A DNA stretch of 30,620 bases from a virus: positions 1 to 30,620 of IMG/VR virus record IMGVR_UViG_3300006086_000023. One strand, given 5' to 3'. The notes below the pieces were generated by a model. It did not search any database and was not told the origin of the DNA. It saw only the letters and a program-made list of their open reading frames with translations. Each line of letters begins with the position of its first letter. Positions within the stretch are counted from its first letter, which is position 1. The position numbers and the translations under genes are program-made. Below, in pieces: positions 24,719-30,620 of this stretch.

Positions 24719-24721
24719 GAG
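24717..24721 (+). promoter_or_regulatory. Ribosome binding site deciding a GTG start
   Basis: AGGAG lies 6 bases before GTG 24728 but directly abuts the in-frame TTG at 24722, so the GTG is the likely start of the second paralogue. It overlaps the stop codon of the first (TAG at 24716-24718). Confidence 0.65.
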
Positions 24722-24727
24722 TTGCGC

Positions 24728-25258
24728 GTGAATTTTTTCCTTATCATCCTTAGTTTATTCGTTTCCATCACTGCGCAAGCGGTCGTTCCTTCGGGAGTGC
24801 CGTCCATAACACTAGGGGGAGCCGATACTTATCCCGGAAATTTGGTAATTCCGGAATCTAATATCGGATCTACTGGCGGATATTTTACCGTAATGGCGGG
24901 TTCGGCTTCGGAAGGAGCTGGGGATTTCTATCCTTTCTGGAAGAATGGTGTCGCCTATCAGGTAACGAGCGGCAAGACCGCGTACTGTACCGCGCTGATG
25001 TTTGCTGGAGGTCAGGCGTTCAACACCATGCAGCTTGTGTCGGCGACGGCCACGTTCGCCAACGGCGCGTCCTCTCTGACGGGCGGTGTCTACTATTGCG
25101 GAGCCGCCGGTAACTACTGCCTTGGTAGCGGAACGGCGGCCAACACCTATAACCCGATGGGCGTTTCTCAGACATTTGCGGCTACCACTTGGCCCGGCAT
25201 TCAGACTCAAGCTACGGGGCAGATTTATTCCGTGCTCATGAGCTGTAAAGAGCAATAA
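24728..25258 (+). CDS. Exported small protein, four-cysteine paralogue 2
   Basis: A 176-residue protein, start GTG 24728 by its AGGAG at 24717-24721. Signal peptide MNFFLIILSLFVSITAQA, cleavage after A18, mature start VVPSGVP as in paralogue 1. The n-region has no basic residue from this start; the TTG at 24722 would add an arginine but leaves no spacer. Conserved blocks: KNGVAYQVTSGKTAYC, YYCGAAGNYCLGSGTAA, TWPGIQ and terminal SCKEQ. Cysteines 87, 124, 131 and 173 match those of paralogue 1. The pair arose by tandem duplication and then diverged strongly in the first third. The function is unknown; adhesin, fibre tip or superinfection factor are possibilities. Confidence 0.72.
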   Translation: MNFFLIILSLFVSITAQAVVPSGVPSITLGGADTYPGNLVIPESNIGSTGGYFTVMAGSASEGAGDFYPFWKNGVAYQVTSGKTAYCTALMFAGGQAFNTMQLVSATATFANGASSLTGGVYYCGAAGNYCLGSGTAANTYNPMGVSQTFAATTWPGIQTQATGQIYSVLMSCKEQ

Positions 25259-25273
25259 ATAGCAGGAGACGTT

Positions 25274-25459
25274 ATGCCCAACAAGGAACTGTTGGACTAT
25301 TACATCGAGCATACGGATAAACGCTTCGAGAGCATACACGCTAAGCTAGACGAAATATTGAAATTCCGCTGGATGCTCATGGGCGCGGCCCTCGCCATCA
25401 GCGGTACCGTAAGCGTGCTTTTTGAGGTAGCAAAGGCGTTCGCCCATGTTAGCCATTAA
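25274..25459 (+). CDS. Small membrane protein, haemolysin XhlA-like holin partner (tentative)
   Basis: A 61-residue protein with AGGAG at 25263-25267 and ATG 25274. Residues 1-30 form a charged helix with heptad-like spacing (EHTDKRFESIHAKLDEIL), then a single hydrophobic segment of about 20 residues (WMLMGAALAISGTVSVLFEV). This layout, cytoplasmic coiled coil then one membrane helix, is that of XhlA-type proteins and related holin accessories. It begins a run of small genes after the fibre block, where lysis genes are often found in podoviruses. No endolysin is next to it, so the role is an inference. Confidence 0.6.
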   Translation: MPNKELLDYYIEHTDKRFESIHAKLDEILKFRWMLMGAALAISGTVSVLFEVAKAFAHVSH

Positions 25460-25643
25460 GGCGGTGATATATGCGGGACTTCGTAATTTGGGTAATTATT
25501 GTGTTGCTTACTGCGCGCATCTGTTGGGAGTTTCTTTCTTCGTAATCGTTCACCGATTGCGCATAAGATTGCAAAAGCACGCTAAATCCGTACAATATGT
25601 GGATGTGCAAAAATCAACCCTAGATCAGGAGAATCCAAAATGA
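25446..25643 (+). CDS. Possible small membrane protein overlapping its neighbour
   Basis: A 65-residue open frame overlapping the upstream gene by 14 bases and the downstream gene by 4 (ATGA). Residues about 3-37 are fairly hydrophobic with two cysteines (NYCVAYCAHLLG, then VSFFVIVHRL), followed by a basic helix. It could be a holin or spanin part. The ribosome site is weak, and a 24-codon frame starting at 25471 in another phase uses the same bases; only one may be real. The ATGA coupling to the next gene favours this longer frame. Confidence 0.4.
   Translation: MLAIKAVIYAGLRNLGNYCVAYCAHLLGVSFFVIVHRLRIRLQKHAKSVQYVDVQKSTLDQENPK
25471..25545 (+). CDS. Possible 24-residue membrane peptide
   Basis: Too short for usual gene calls. 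ATG 25471 is preceded by AAGGCGG at 25458-25464, a better ribosome site than that of the overlapping 65-codon frame. The peptide MRDFVIWVIIVLLTARICWE followed by FLSS is one hydrophobic helix with charged ends. Small membrane peptides like this occur in lysis cassettes. It ends at TAA 25543-25545. Confidence 0.35.
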   Translation: MRDFVIWVIIVLLTARICWEFLSS

Positions 25644-25864
25644 GCCCCGCCGAACAAGCCGTACTCGCATCCCTTTCTGCCGAAGCCAAAGCCGCCGCCA
25701 AAGAACTACTTTTGGACATTATCGATAAAGAAATTCCTGCTATCGTAGCCGCCGAAGTATCCAAAATCGGCGTTTACGGCCCCATGATTCAAAGCGTAGT
25801 CGGCGGTTTCTACCCCCAAGTGGAAGCCATGGTTGACGCTAAAATCGCGGCGCTCCTGGCGTGA
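25640..25864 (+). CDS. Small helical hypothetical protein
   Basis: A 74-residue protein with AGGAG at 25628-25632 before ATG 25640. Ala/Glu/Lys-rich helices (SAEAKAAAKELLLDIIDKEI) lead to a hydrophobic second half (PMIQSVVGGFYPQVEAMVDA). No family recognised. It resembles the following protein in composition (both have 'P.I.A.i..' helices). The stop overlaps the next gene's GTG start (GTGA), so the two are probably co-translated. Confidence 0.6.
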   Translation: MSPAEQAVLASLSAEAKAAAKELLLDIIDKEIPAIVAAEVSKIGVYGPMIQSVVGGFYPQVEAMVDAKIAALLA

Positions 25865-26259
25865 CCCCTTCCACTTCGCCGCCTGCTCTGCCGACAAATT
25901 CGGCGGCACAGGCGGCGAACGCCATTATTAAGGGCATTGAAACGGCTCTCGAGCCCGAGATTCAAGCTGCGATCATCGCCGCCGTTCCCACTCTTGGCCT
26001 TCCGGTAGTAAAGCAACTCATTGATGAAATCGAAACGATCATCGAAAACAAGATCACAGTCTATCTTGAAACCGGCGCCGATTTCATTATCTACGATCTC
26101 CAGACCACAACCGAAAATATAAACGTCGTTGCCGCCCGCGCCGCATATATGCGGGCGCTTCAAAGCGGCAACCAAGCGGCAATTGCCGCGGCGAGGATTA
26201 CCTATGATCATGCCGTTTCGGCCGTTGCCAATGACGATGGCGGCGCTACTACTTCTTAG
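25861..26259 (+). CDS. Helical hypothetical protein
   Basis: A 132-residue protein with a GTG start overlapping the upstream stop. After a Pro/Ser/Thr-rich start of about 12 residues, it is predicted helical: NAIIKGIETALEPEIQAAII (19-38), VVKQLIDEIETIIENKITV (49-67), and an Ala-rich C-terminal helix (YMRALQSGNQAAIAAARITY). Moderately hydrophobic faces suggest membrane contact or oligomerisation. No family recognised. Its last 56 bases overlap the lipoprotein gene in another frame. Confidence 0.55.
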   Translation: MTPSTSPPALPTNSAAQAANAIIKGIETALEPEIQAAIIAAVPTLGLPVVKQLIDEIETIIENKITVYLETGADFIIYDLQTTTENINVVAARAAYMRALQSGNQAAIAAARITYDHAVSAVANDDGGATTS

Positions 26260-26638
26260 CTCCTGTGCCGCGCAAATCCATGACGGCCCGCTCTGTTCCC
26301 CCATTCCCACTTTGCCGGGGCAATGCCGCGGTTCGGCTGGGGCTGCCTGCGACCAGTTCCTTAATCACGCTCCCGCCGATCTCGATGCCGACCAATGGGA
26401 AGCGACCCAACAAGCGTGGGAAGACCAAGGTTGCGTCGTCATGGAAACCACGTCATGCTTCGTCAGCCAGCTCAAAGCGGAAATCGAAAAGCTCTGCACG
26501 GTAGCCTCCTGCACCGCCGCTCAAAGCGCGCAAATGGCCAAGGTAAGCGCCAATTATGATCGACTGGTAAGGGTGGCCAAGCGGGCGCGAGCTCGCGCCA
26601 AAGCGCTAGGATTAGAACTACGTGCGGAGCAACTCTAG
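26204..26638 (+). CDS. Cysteine-rich outer-membrane lipoprotein
   Basis: A 144-residue protein. Start ATG 26204 is supported by GAGGA at 26193-26197 with a 6-base spacer; the frame is open further up but without such a site. Residues 1-20 form a lipoprotein signal (MIMPFRPLPMTMAALLLLSS) ending in lipobox LSS-C21; Ala at +2 favours the outer membrane. The mature protein has seven more cysteines (LCSP, QCRG, ACDQ, GCVV, SCFV, LCTV, SCTA), and a basic helical tail (DRLVRVAKRARARAKAL). Phage lipoproteins include outer-membrane spanins and superinfection blockers; it is larger and far richer in cysteine than Rz1. Its stop overlaps the stop of the opposing primase gene. Confidence 0.65.
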   Translation: MIMPFRPLPMTMAALLLLSSCAAQIHDGPLCSPIPTLPGQCRGSAGAACDQFLNHAPADLDADQWEATQQAWEDQGCVVMETTSCFVSQLKAEIEKLCTVASCTAAQSAQMAKVSANYDRLVRVAKRARARAKALGLELRAEQL

Positions 26639-28773
26639 TTCCAATCATTTTTAAATTCGGTTTGTTCGTCCCATTCTGCACGCAATATGTCAAGTGGCGG
26701 AAATTCATACACTCGCTTGCCATCGCGGCGTTTACTTCCTCCGGCTAGCGGCGATAGGTGCTTGAATATCATGCCGGCTCCGATTCGGGTGGGCTTAGCA
26801 AATCGATTATTATCTGCATCCATTTGGCGAACAAAAGCATCGTAGAAATCACGGCAGGAAAGATACGGAAGCCATTCATCGAGCCCATGACCTAATATCC
26901 GGCCCTCTTGCAGGCATTGGAACCACCATTGTTCAAAGGTGCCCATAGAAAGAAGCTTTTGTTCTTCTAGGCCGCGGGTTTGTGGGGCGGTAAATATATC
27001 CGCCGAGGACAAATCCCACGCCATGAACCGGGCCATAAGTCGGCCGGCGCCGCCATGTTTAAAAAGCCCGTCTTTCATGGCACCAAAGAAAGCGCGATCT
27101 TGGCGGCGGTCTTCGCCCATCTTGAACACGGCAAAACGGCGCTCATCGAAGGATGCAGGAATAGCCCATTTTTCGTTGCCGATGATTATGATGCGGTCAA
27201 AAACTTCCGCGGCCCGTGAATCCACGCCCTTATTGGTGATGATTCGTGTTCGACCCGTAATCAGGTCTTTCAGCACGCCTTCGATTTGCTTATCTCCGGA
27301 CCAGAAGGCCTCGTCCATGGTGACGAGAATTTTGTCTTCCATCATGGCGTTGAAGTGGCCTAGGACATGGGCTTTGTCGGCCACGATCACCGAATTGTCC
27401 CCGATAAGGTGGTCAAGGATCATGGACACAATAGTTTTTCCTGTGCCCTTGAGCCCTTGGAACACCAGGGAAACCTCGGGTTTATCTTCCGGGCGCTGGA
27501 AAATATGGGCCATGAAAGTAACAAGCCAGGTGAAAAGGGCCTTGTCCTTTCGGCAGACATTCTTCTCGCAGTGCTCGAAAAATAATTCTACTGCTTTTTC
27601 TCCCCGCGGATCAATGGGGCCGGTATTGGGCTTCACGGCGAAGCCTTTCCAAGTGTTGTATTCGTTTGGTGCGGTGCCATTCCCCGGATCAAAACGCAAT
27701 CGATCGTAGCTACGGCGCTTTTTAGATTTCATCCACACTTGAGTAACGGGAGCCTCTTTCCCCCGGTGCAACATGGTTTCCGCGCCGTGGTTTTCATGGA
27801 AAACATAAACCGGGAAGGGCTCAAGATAAAATTTACCGCGGCGTTCGGTTTCCCAATACACCCGTGAAATACCATTCGAAGCGCAATAAAAATGATTTTC
27901 ATTTATAAGATCGAGCGGATCTTTCTCGATGGGGTCTTCAACTACGGGAAAAAGGTTTTCAGGAGCGGCAATACCGGCGGGCGTTTTAGGATACTTGAAG
28001 GCCCCGGCGATCACGGCCAGCATTTCATCATCCGAAAGAAGCGGTTCGCACTTCCAATGCGCGACCAACATGTCGAGCATTTGGCTCTGGTCAAGTCCAA
28101 AATCGCGCATTTGGGTAACAGCTTTATAACAAGCGTCGTTCCGGCCGCCCTCCGTTACGGGCTCGAGCGATTTCAGATACGCTACCGATTGGCTGAGCGC
28201 GAGGATTTGATTTGCAACGGGTTTGCCCGCGGATTTCGGAAGCGCGTGAACGGTGGCCTTTTTCTCCCACTTCGCTATCGCCCAAGCAGGAAACACAGCA
28301 ATCGGAAGATGGCGTAGCACACTATAAGGCACTCCACCAATAGTAGAACCCGGACCAACCAAATACCCACCTTCACCACGTAGGTCAATTCCTGCGCCGA
28401 GTACATTCGCCCCTTGACGGATGGGAACTGGCGACCAGAAAAGTCGATGCTCTCCGCCGCTTGGGGTTTTCTGCGACCAAGTTTCGGGAAATTCTTCGCC
28501 CAGTTCCGCCAAGAGCTCGAGTGTTTCATATCCGTTCCTTCCGTCTTTGTTGTCGATATCGAATCCAACAAGGTAAACGCCCTCGGAAACTTTTCCGCAA
28601 GCGATACCGCTATTGAAGCTTGAGTGCCCAAAGTATTCGTAAAGTTTTTCGGGATCGGAGGTGGCTTTGGTGGAGAAATCCGCAACGGCGGGAAGTTTAG
28701 AGTCGGGGCGTACCTGAAAGAAACGCACTTTTTGCTGCGCTAGTTCTAGCGCACAATCGAGAATCGCCGACAT
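26635..28773 (-). CDS. Bifunctional primase-helicase (PrimPol + SF3-like helicase)
   Basis: A 712-residue replication protein. The N-terminal domain (about 1-170) is an archaeo-eukaryotic primase-polymerase: FDIDNKDG with D72/D74, the SGGEHRLFW histidine motif (H109) and GAGIDLRGEGGYLVGPGS (D130). A linker follows to about 390. The C-terminal helicase has Walker A QGLKGTGKT (439-447, K446), Walker B ILVTMDEA (D487/E488), sensor RIIIIGN (N533) and an arginine finger region DERRFAVFKM (R545/R546), like the DUF5906/SF3 family. It would unwind the template and prime synthesis for the polymerase encoded 11 bases upstream on the same strand. A GGGGG run about 8 bases before the ATG may be the ribosome site; AAGGA directly abuts the ATG. 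Confidence 0.92.
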   Translation of the reverse strand: MSAILDCALELAQQKVRFFQVRPDSKLPAVADFSTKATSDPEKLYEYFGHSSFNSGIACGKVSEGVYLVGFDIDNKDGRNGYETLELLAELGEEFPETWSQKTPSGGEHRLFWSPVPIRQGANVLGAGIDLRGEGGYLVGPGSTIGGVPYSVLRHLPIAVFPAWAIAKWEKKATVHALPKSAGKPVANQILALSQSVAYLKSLEPVTEGGRNDACYKAVTQMRDFGLDQSQMLDMLVAHWKCEPLLSDDEMLAVIAGAFKYPKTPAGIAAPENLFPVVEDPIEKDPLDLINENHFYCASNGISRVYWETERRGKFYLEPFPVYVFHENHGAETMLHRGKEAPVTQVWMKSKKRRSYDRLRFDPGNGTAPNEYNTWKGFAVKPNTGPIDPRGEKAVELFFEHCEKNVCRKDKALFTWLVTFMAHIFQRPEDKPEVSLVFQGLKGTGKTIVSMILDHLIGDNSVIVADKAHVLGHFNAMMEDKILVTMDEAFWSGDKQIEGVLKDLITGRTRIITNKGVDSRAAEVFDRIIIIGNEKWAIPASFDERRFAVFKMGEDRRQDRAFFGAMKDGLFKHGGAGRLMARFMAWDLSSADIFTAPQTRGLEEQKLLSMGTFEQWWFQCLQEGRILGHGLDEWLPYLSCRDFYDAFVRQMDADNNRFAKPTRIGAGMIFKHLSPLAGGSKRRDGKRVYEFPPLDILRAEWDEQTEFKNDWN

Positions 28774-28784
28774 TCCTTCGCCCC

Positions 28785-30620
28785 CTACTTACGATATCTG
28801 CGGGACACGTATCCGGAAGCCTTGAGCGGGAGGGATTTGGCCCACGCTGGATTCTCGGTCATCACCGCGATCATGTTTTGCAAGGCTGCCACACCAATTG
28901 GCATTTCGCAAATTATCTCATCGTGCACGTGCGCCACGATAGAAAAACCGACCTTGTCCAATCGTAGCATCGCATCAACGAGTAAGTCCCGAGATACTGC
29001 CTGTGTGATATTCTCAGCTAAAGACCCCCCATAGGTAGTGAAACGCATCCATTTACGGCTCGTTCCGTCCTCGGCCATATAGGTAAAACCTTGCTTCGGC
29101 TTGCCCCATGGCGTCTTGACTTCTTTCACTTCCGGGTATGGGTAGCAGATAACCCCGCCACCAGGTAGCTGGCACCAAAGGAAAGACCCTGCTTTCTTGA
29201 ATCGCACATTGCCGTTACCGAAGAACTGCCCGGGGTGCATGGTCGCATTGAGTGCGGCTATTTCGAGCTCTGACCAATAATTGACGATCCTGGGATTAGC
29301 CTCGCGCCAGAAAATTTTGGTGATATCGGACGCGAGAAATTCTTCGCGGGATATTTCAAGCTCGCTCCCGGCCTTGCGCGCTTTCTCGAGGGCCGACGCA
29401 TAAGTGGCTTCGGCGCGCATACGCTGCTCGGGATTGGCGCGTAACCAAAGGTTATGGAAGGCCGGCTCCATTCGGACGCCGTATCCTTTTGCCATCGTTT
29501 GGAAAGCCCCAACTCCACCGCCATAGCCAAGAGCAAGGATTGCGACCTTGCCAACCTGACGTTGATCGTCGGTAACTGTATTCTCTGCGACACCAAAGAT
29601 CGCGCTTGCAGCGACCTTATAAATATCTTTTCCACTTCGGAACACATCGAGAACATCCTCTTGGCCCGCGAGCCACGCCAAAACGCGGGCCTCGATGGCG
29701 GAAAAATCGGCTACCATGAGCTCGTGCCCGGGGGCCGCGGTAAGGAAACTGCGGGTGCAATCCCCTAACAAACCCATTGGGGGCCCGTAACACATATCAA
29801 TCTCGGCGGCGGATGCGCCCGCGGCGATATCGTTGATAATGGCCTCAACCACATGGTGCTTAATTGTCGGCCGCTTTAAGTTGTGAAGTTGGATCCGGCG
29901 ACCCGCGAACCGGCGCGTGTTGGCCCCGCTGTACTGGAAGCACCCCCGCACGCGATTATCCGTGCCCGCACCCGCGACCATTGGGCCGAACTTTGAGGTT
30001 GCCGCCTTACCGGCTTCAGCGCGGAGCTCGAGCACTCGGCGGGCAACCGGGTCAAGATCCATTGACAAATGCCCGGCAACCGTCGTTTTATCCAACCCAT
30101 CACCCGTCACTCCGTAAAATTCGAGAAAATCTTTAATTTGTTGCACCGCGGAGCACGCGGCTACGCGGTTTCCGGTAATGGCCCGCATCTCGGTGTCGAG
30201 CCGGGCTTTCTCCGCGTCCACGAGCGCTATGGCCTTCGTTACCGCTTCCACGTCCACGGTGATGCCGCGATCGTTGATTTTCTGGTCGAGTGCCCAAACC
30301 TTCCTCTCGTACGGCGAGAGCGCCAATAGTCGCTTGCTGGCGGCCCTTTCCACCCGTACGTCCTGGCGGCAATATTCGTAGAGGCGCTCGAGCTGGTCAG
30401 GGCGGTCCCACCAGGTAAGGGGGTATTCGGTCTTGGGCTTCGACATTTGAATCATCAAACGCCCGCCGGCCATGTCCTTCTGCTCGGTAATACCGAGCGC
30501 CGCGGCACCGGCCTCGAGGGAGCCGGGAAGGCCCATGGCATAGCTTTGAACCATGGTGCAGGTCATTTGCTCCCGCGTCAGCCGCCCCCACCCCAAATGA
30601 AAACAAACTTCATTCCAAAT
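28785..30620 (-). CDS. polA: Family A DNA polymerase, C-terminal part (5' end outside window)
   Basis: The frame is open to the right edge (IWNEVCFHLGWGRL precedes a TTG codon at 30596), so the true start is outside. About 612 codons are visible. Near the start lies the end of the 3'-5' exonuclease: GLPGSLEAGAAALGI and the Exo III motif YEYCRQDV (Y75, D79 counted from 30596). The polymerase domain has GANTRRFAGRRIQLHN, motif A VADFSAIEARVLAWLAG (D297, E302), motif B RQVGKVAILALGYGGG (K350, Y358) and motif C VAHVHDEI (H558, D559, E560). Exo I and II are not seen. It is the replicative polymerase and forms an operon with the primase-helicase downstream. Confidence 0.94.
   Translation of the reverse strand: MWNEVCFHLGWGRLTREQMTCTMVQSYAMGLPGSLEAGAAALGITEQKDMAGGRLMIQMSKPKTEYPLTWWDRPDQLERLYEYCRQDVRVERAASKRLLALSPYERKVWALDQKINDRGITVDVEAVTKAIALVDAEKARLDTEMRAITGNRVAACSAVQQIKDFLEFYGVTGDGLDKTTVAGHLSMDLDPVARRVLELRAEAGKAATSKFGPMVAGAGTDNRVRGCFQYSGANTRRFAGRRIQLHNLKRPTIKHHVVEAIINDIAAGASAAEIDMCYGPPMGLLGDCTRSFLTAAPGHELMVADFSAIEARVLAWLAGQEDVLDVFRSGKDIYKVAASAIFGVAENTVTDDQRQVGKVAILALGYGGGVGAFQTMAKGYGVRMEPAFHNLWLRANPEQRMRAEATYASALEKARKAGSELEISREEFLASDITKIFWREANPRIVNYWSELEIAALNATMHPGQFFGNGNVRFKKAGSFLWCQLPGGGVICYPYPEVKEVKTPWGKPKQGFTYMAEDGTSRKWMRFTTYGGSLAENITQAVSRDLLVDAMLRLDKVGFSIVAHVHDEIICEMPIGVAALQNMIAVMTENPAWAKSLPLKASGYVSRRYRK

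Noticed and set aside
18181-25258. A diversity-generating retroelement as in phage BPP-1
   Set aside because: Considered because gene order is BPP-1-like, but no reverse transcriptase, template repeat or C-type-lectin variable region was found in the window.
26939-27709. A 256-codon plus-strand frame inside the primase-helicase gene
   Set aside because: It is antisense to the Walker and sensor motifs of a clear gene and shows no recognisable domain.
1-30620. CRISPR arrays, insertion sequences, att sites or phage RNA polymerase
   Set aside because: No regularly spaced repeats, transposase, integrase or single-subunit polymerase motif was seen on either strand.

Overview
The window is one end-to-end block of a tailed double-stranded DNA phage genome with short-tailed (podovirus) architecture. 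It carries a T7-like head, tail and ejection gene set in the order seen in BPP-1-like podoviruses (terminase genes ahead of the portal). Genes are tightly packed, often with overlapping stop/start codons, and G+C looks moderate to slightly high by eye. No integrase, repressor, phage RNA polymerase, endolysin, tRNA or CRISPR array was found here, so lifestyle cannot be decided. Both ends cut through genes (terminase small subunit on the left, DNA polymerase on the right).

Layout. Bases 2-2562: DNA packaging (terminase small subunit, an inserted HNH endonuclease, terminase large subunit). Bases 2563-7621: head (two small proteins, portal/connector, Bbp19-like protein, scaffold, a structured leader, major capsid protein, probable decoration protein), closed by a strong intrinsic terminator at 7635-7677. 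Bases 7697-11898: two small proteins, the tail adaptor (gp11-like), nozzle (gp12-like) and a gp13-like protein. Bases 11898-18178: three ejection/internal virion proteins, the last a 1345-residue LPD38-type protein. Bases 18181-19404: a T7-fibre-type adaptor and a small partner. Bases 19397-25258: five consecutive genes for fibre-like or small beta-rich proteins, each with an N-terminal Sec-type signal peptide. Bases 25274-26638: small membrane and helical proteins and a cysteine-rich lipoprotein, probably including lysis functions. Bases 26635-30620, minus strand: PrimPol-helicase and family A DNA polymerase, converging on the structural block with overlapping stop codons.

The most unusual part is the five-gene exported cassette. 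Tail fibres are normally assembled in the cytoplasm and carry no signal peptide. Here five genes in a row have one, three of them combined with phage fibre repeats and a shared C-terminal module, one of those with a predicted seven-bladed beta-propeller, and two of them a paralogous pair with four conserved cysteines. From memory, the nearest described parallel is the family of secreted phage-fibre-like mosaic adhesive trimer (MAT) proteins of the predator Bdellovibrio. A Bdellovibrionota-like host is therefore a possible but unproven inference; a Gram-negative host is supported by the lipoprotein and the Sec signals.

All family assignments were made by reading motifs and gene order, without any database search.
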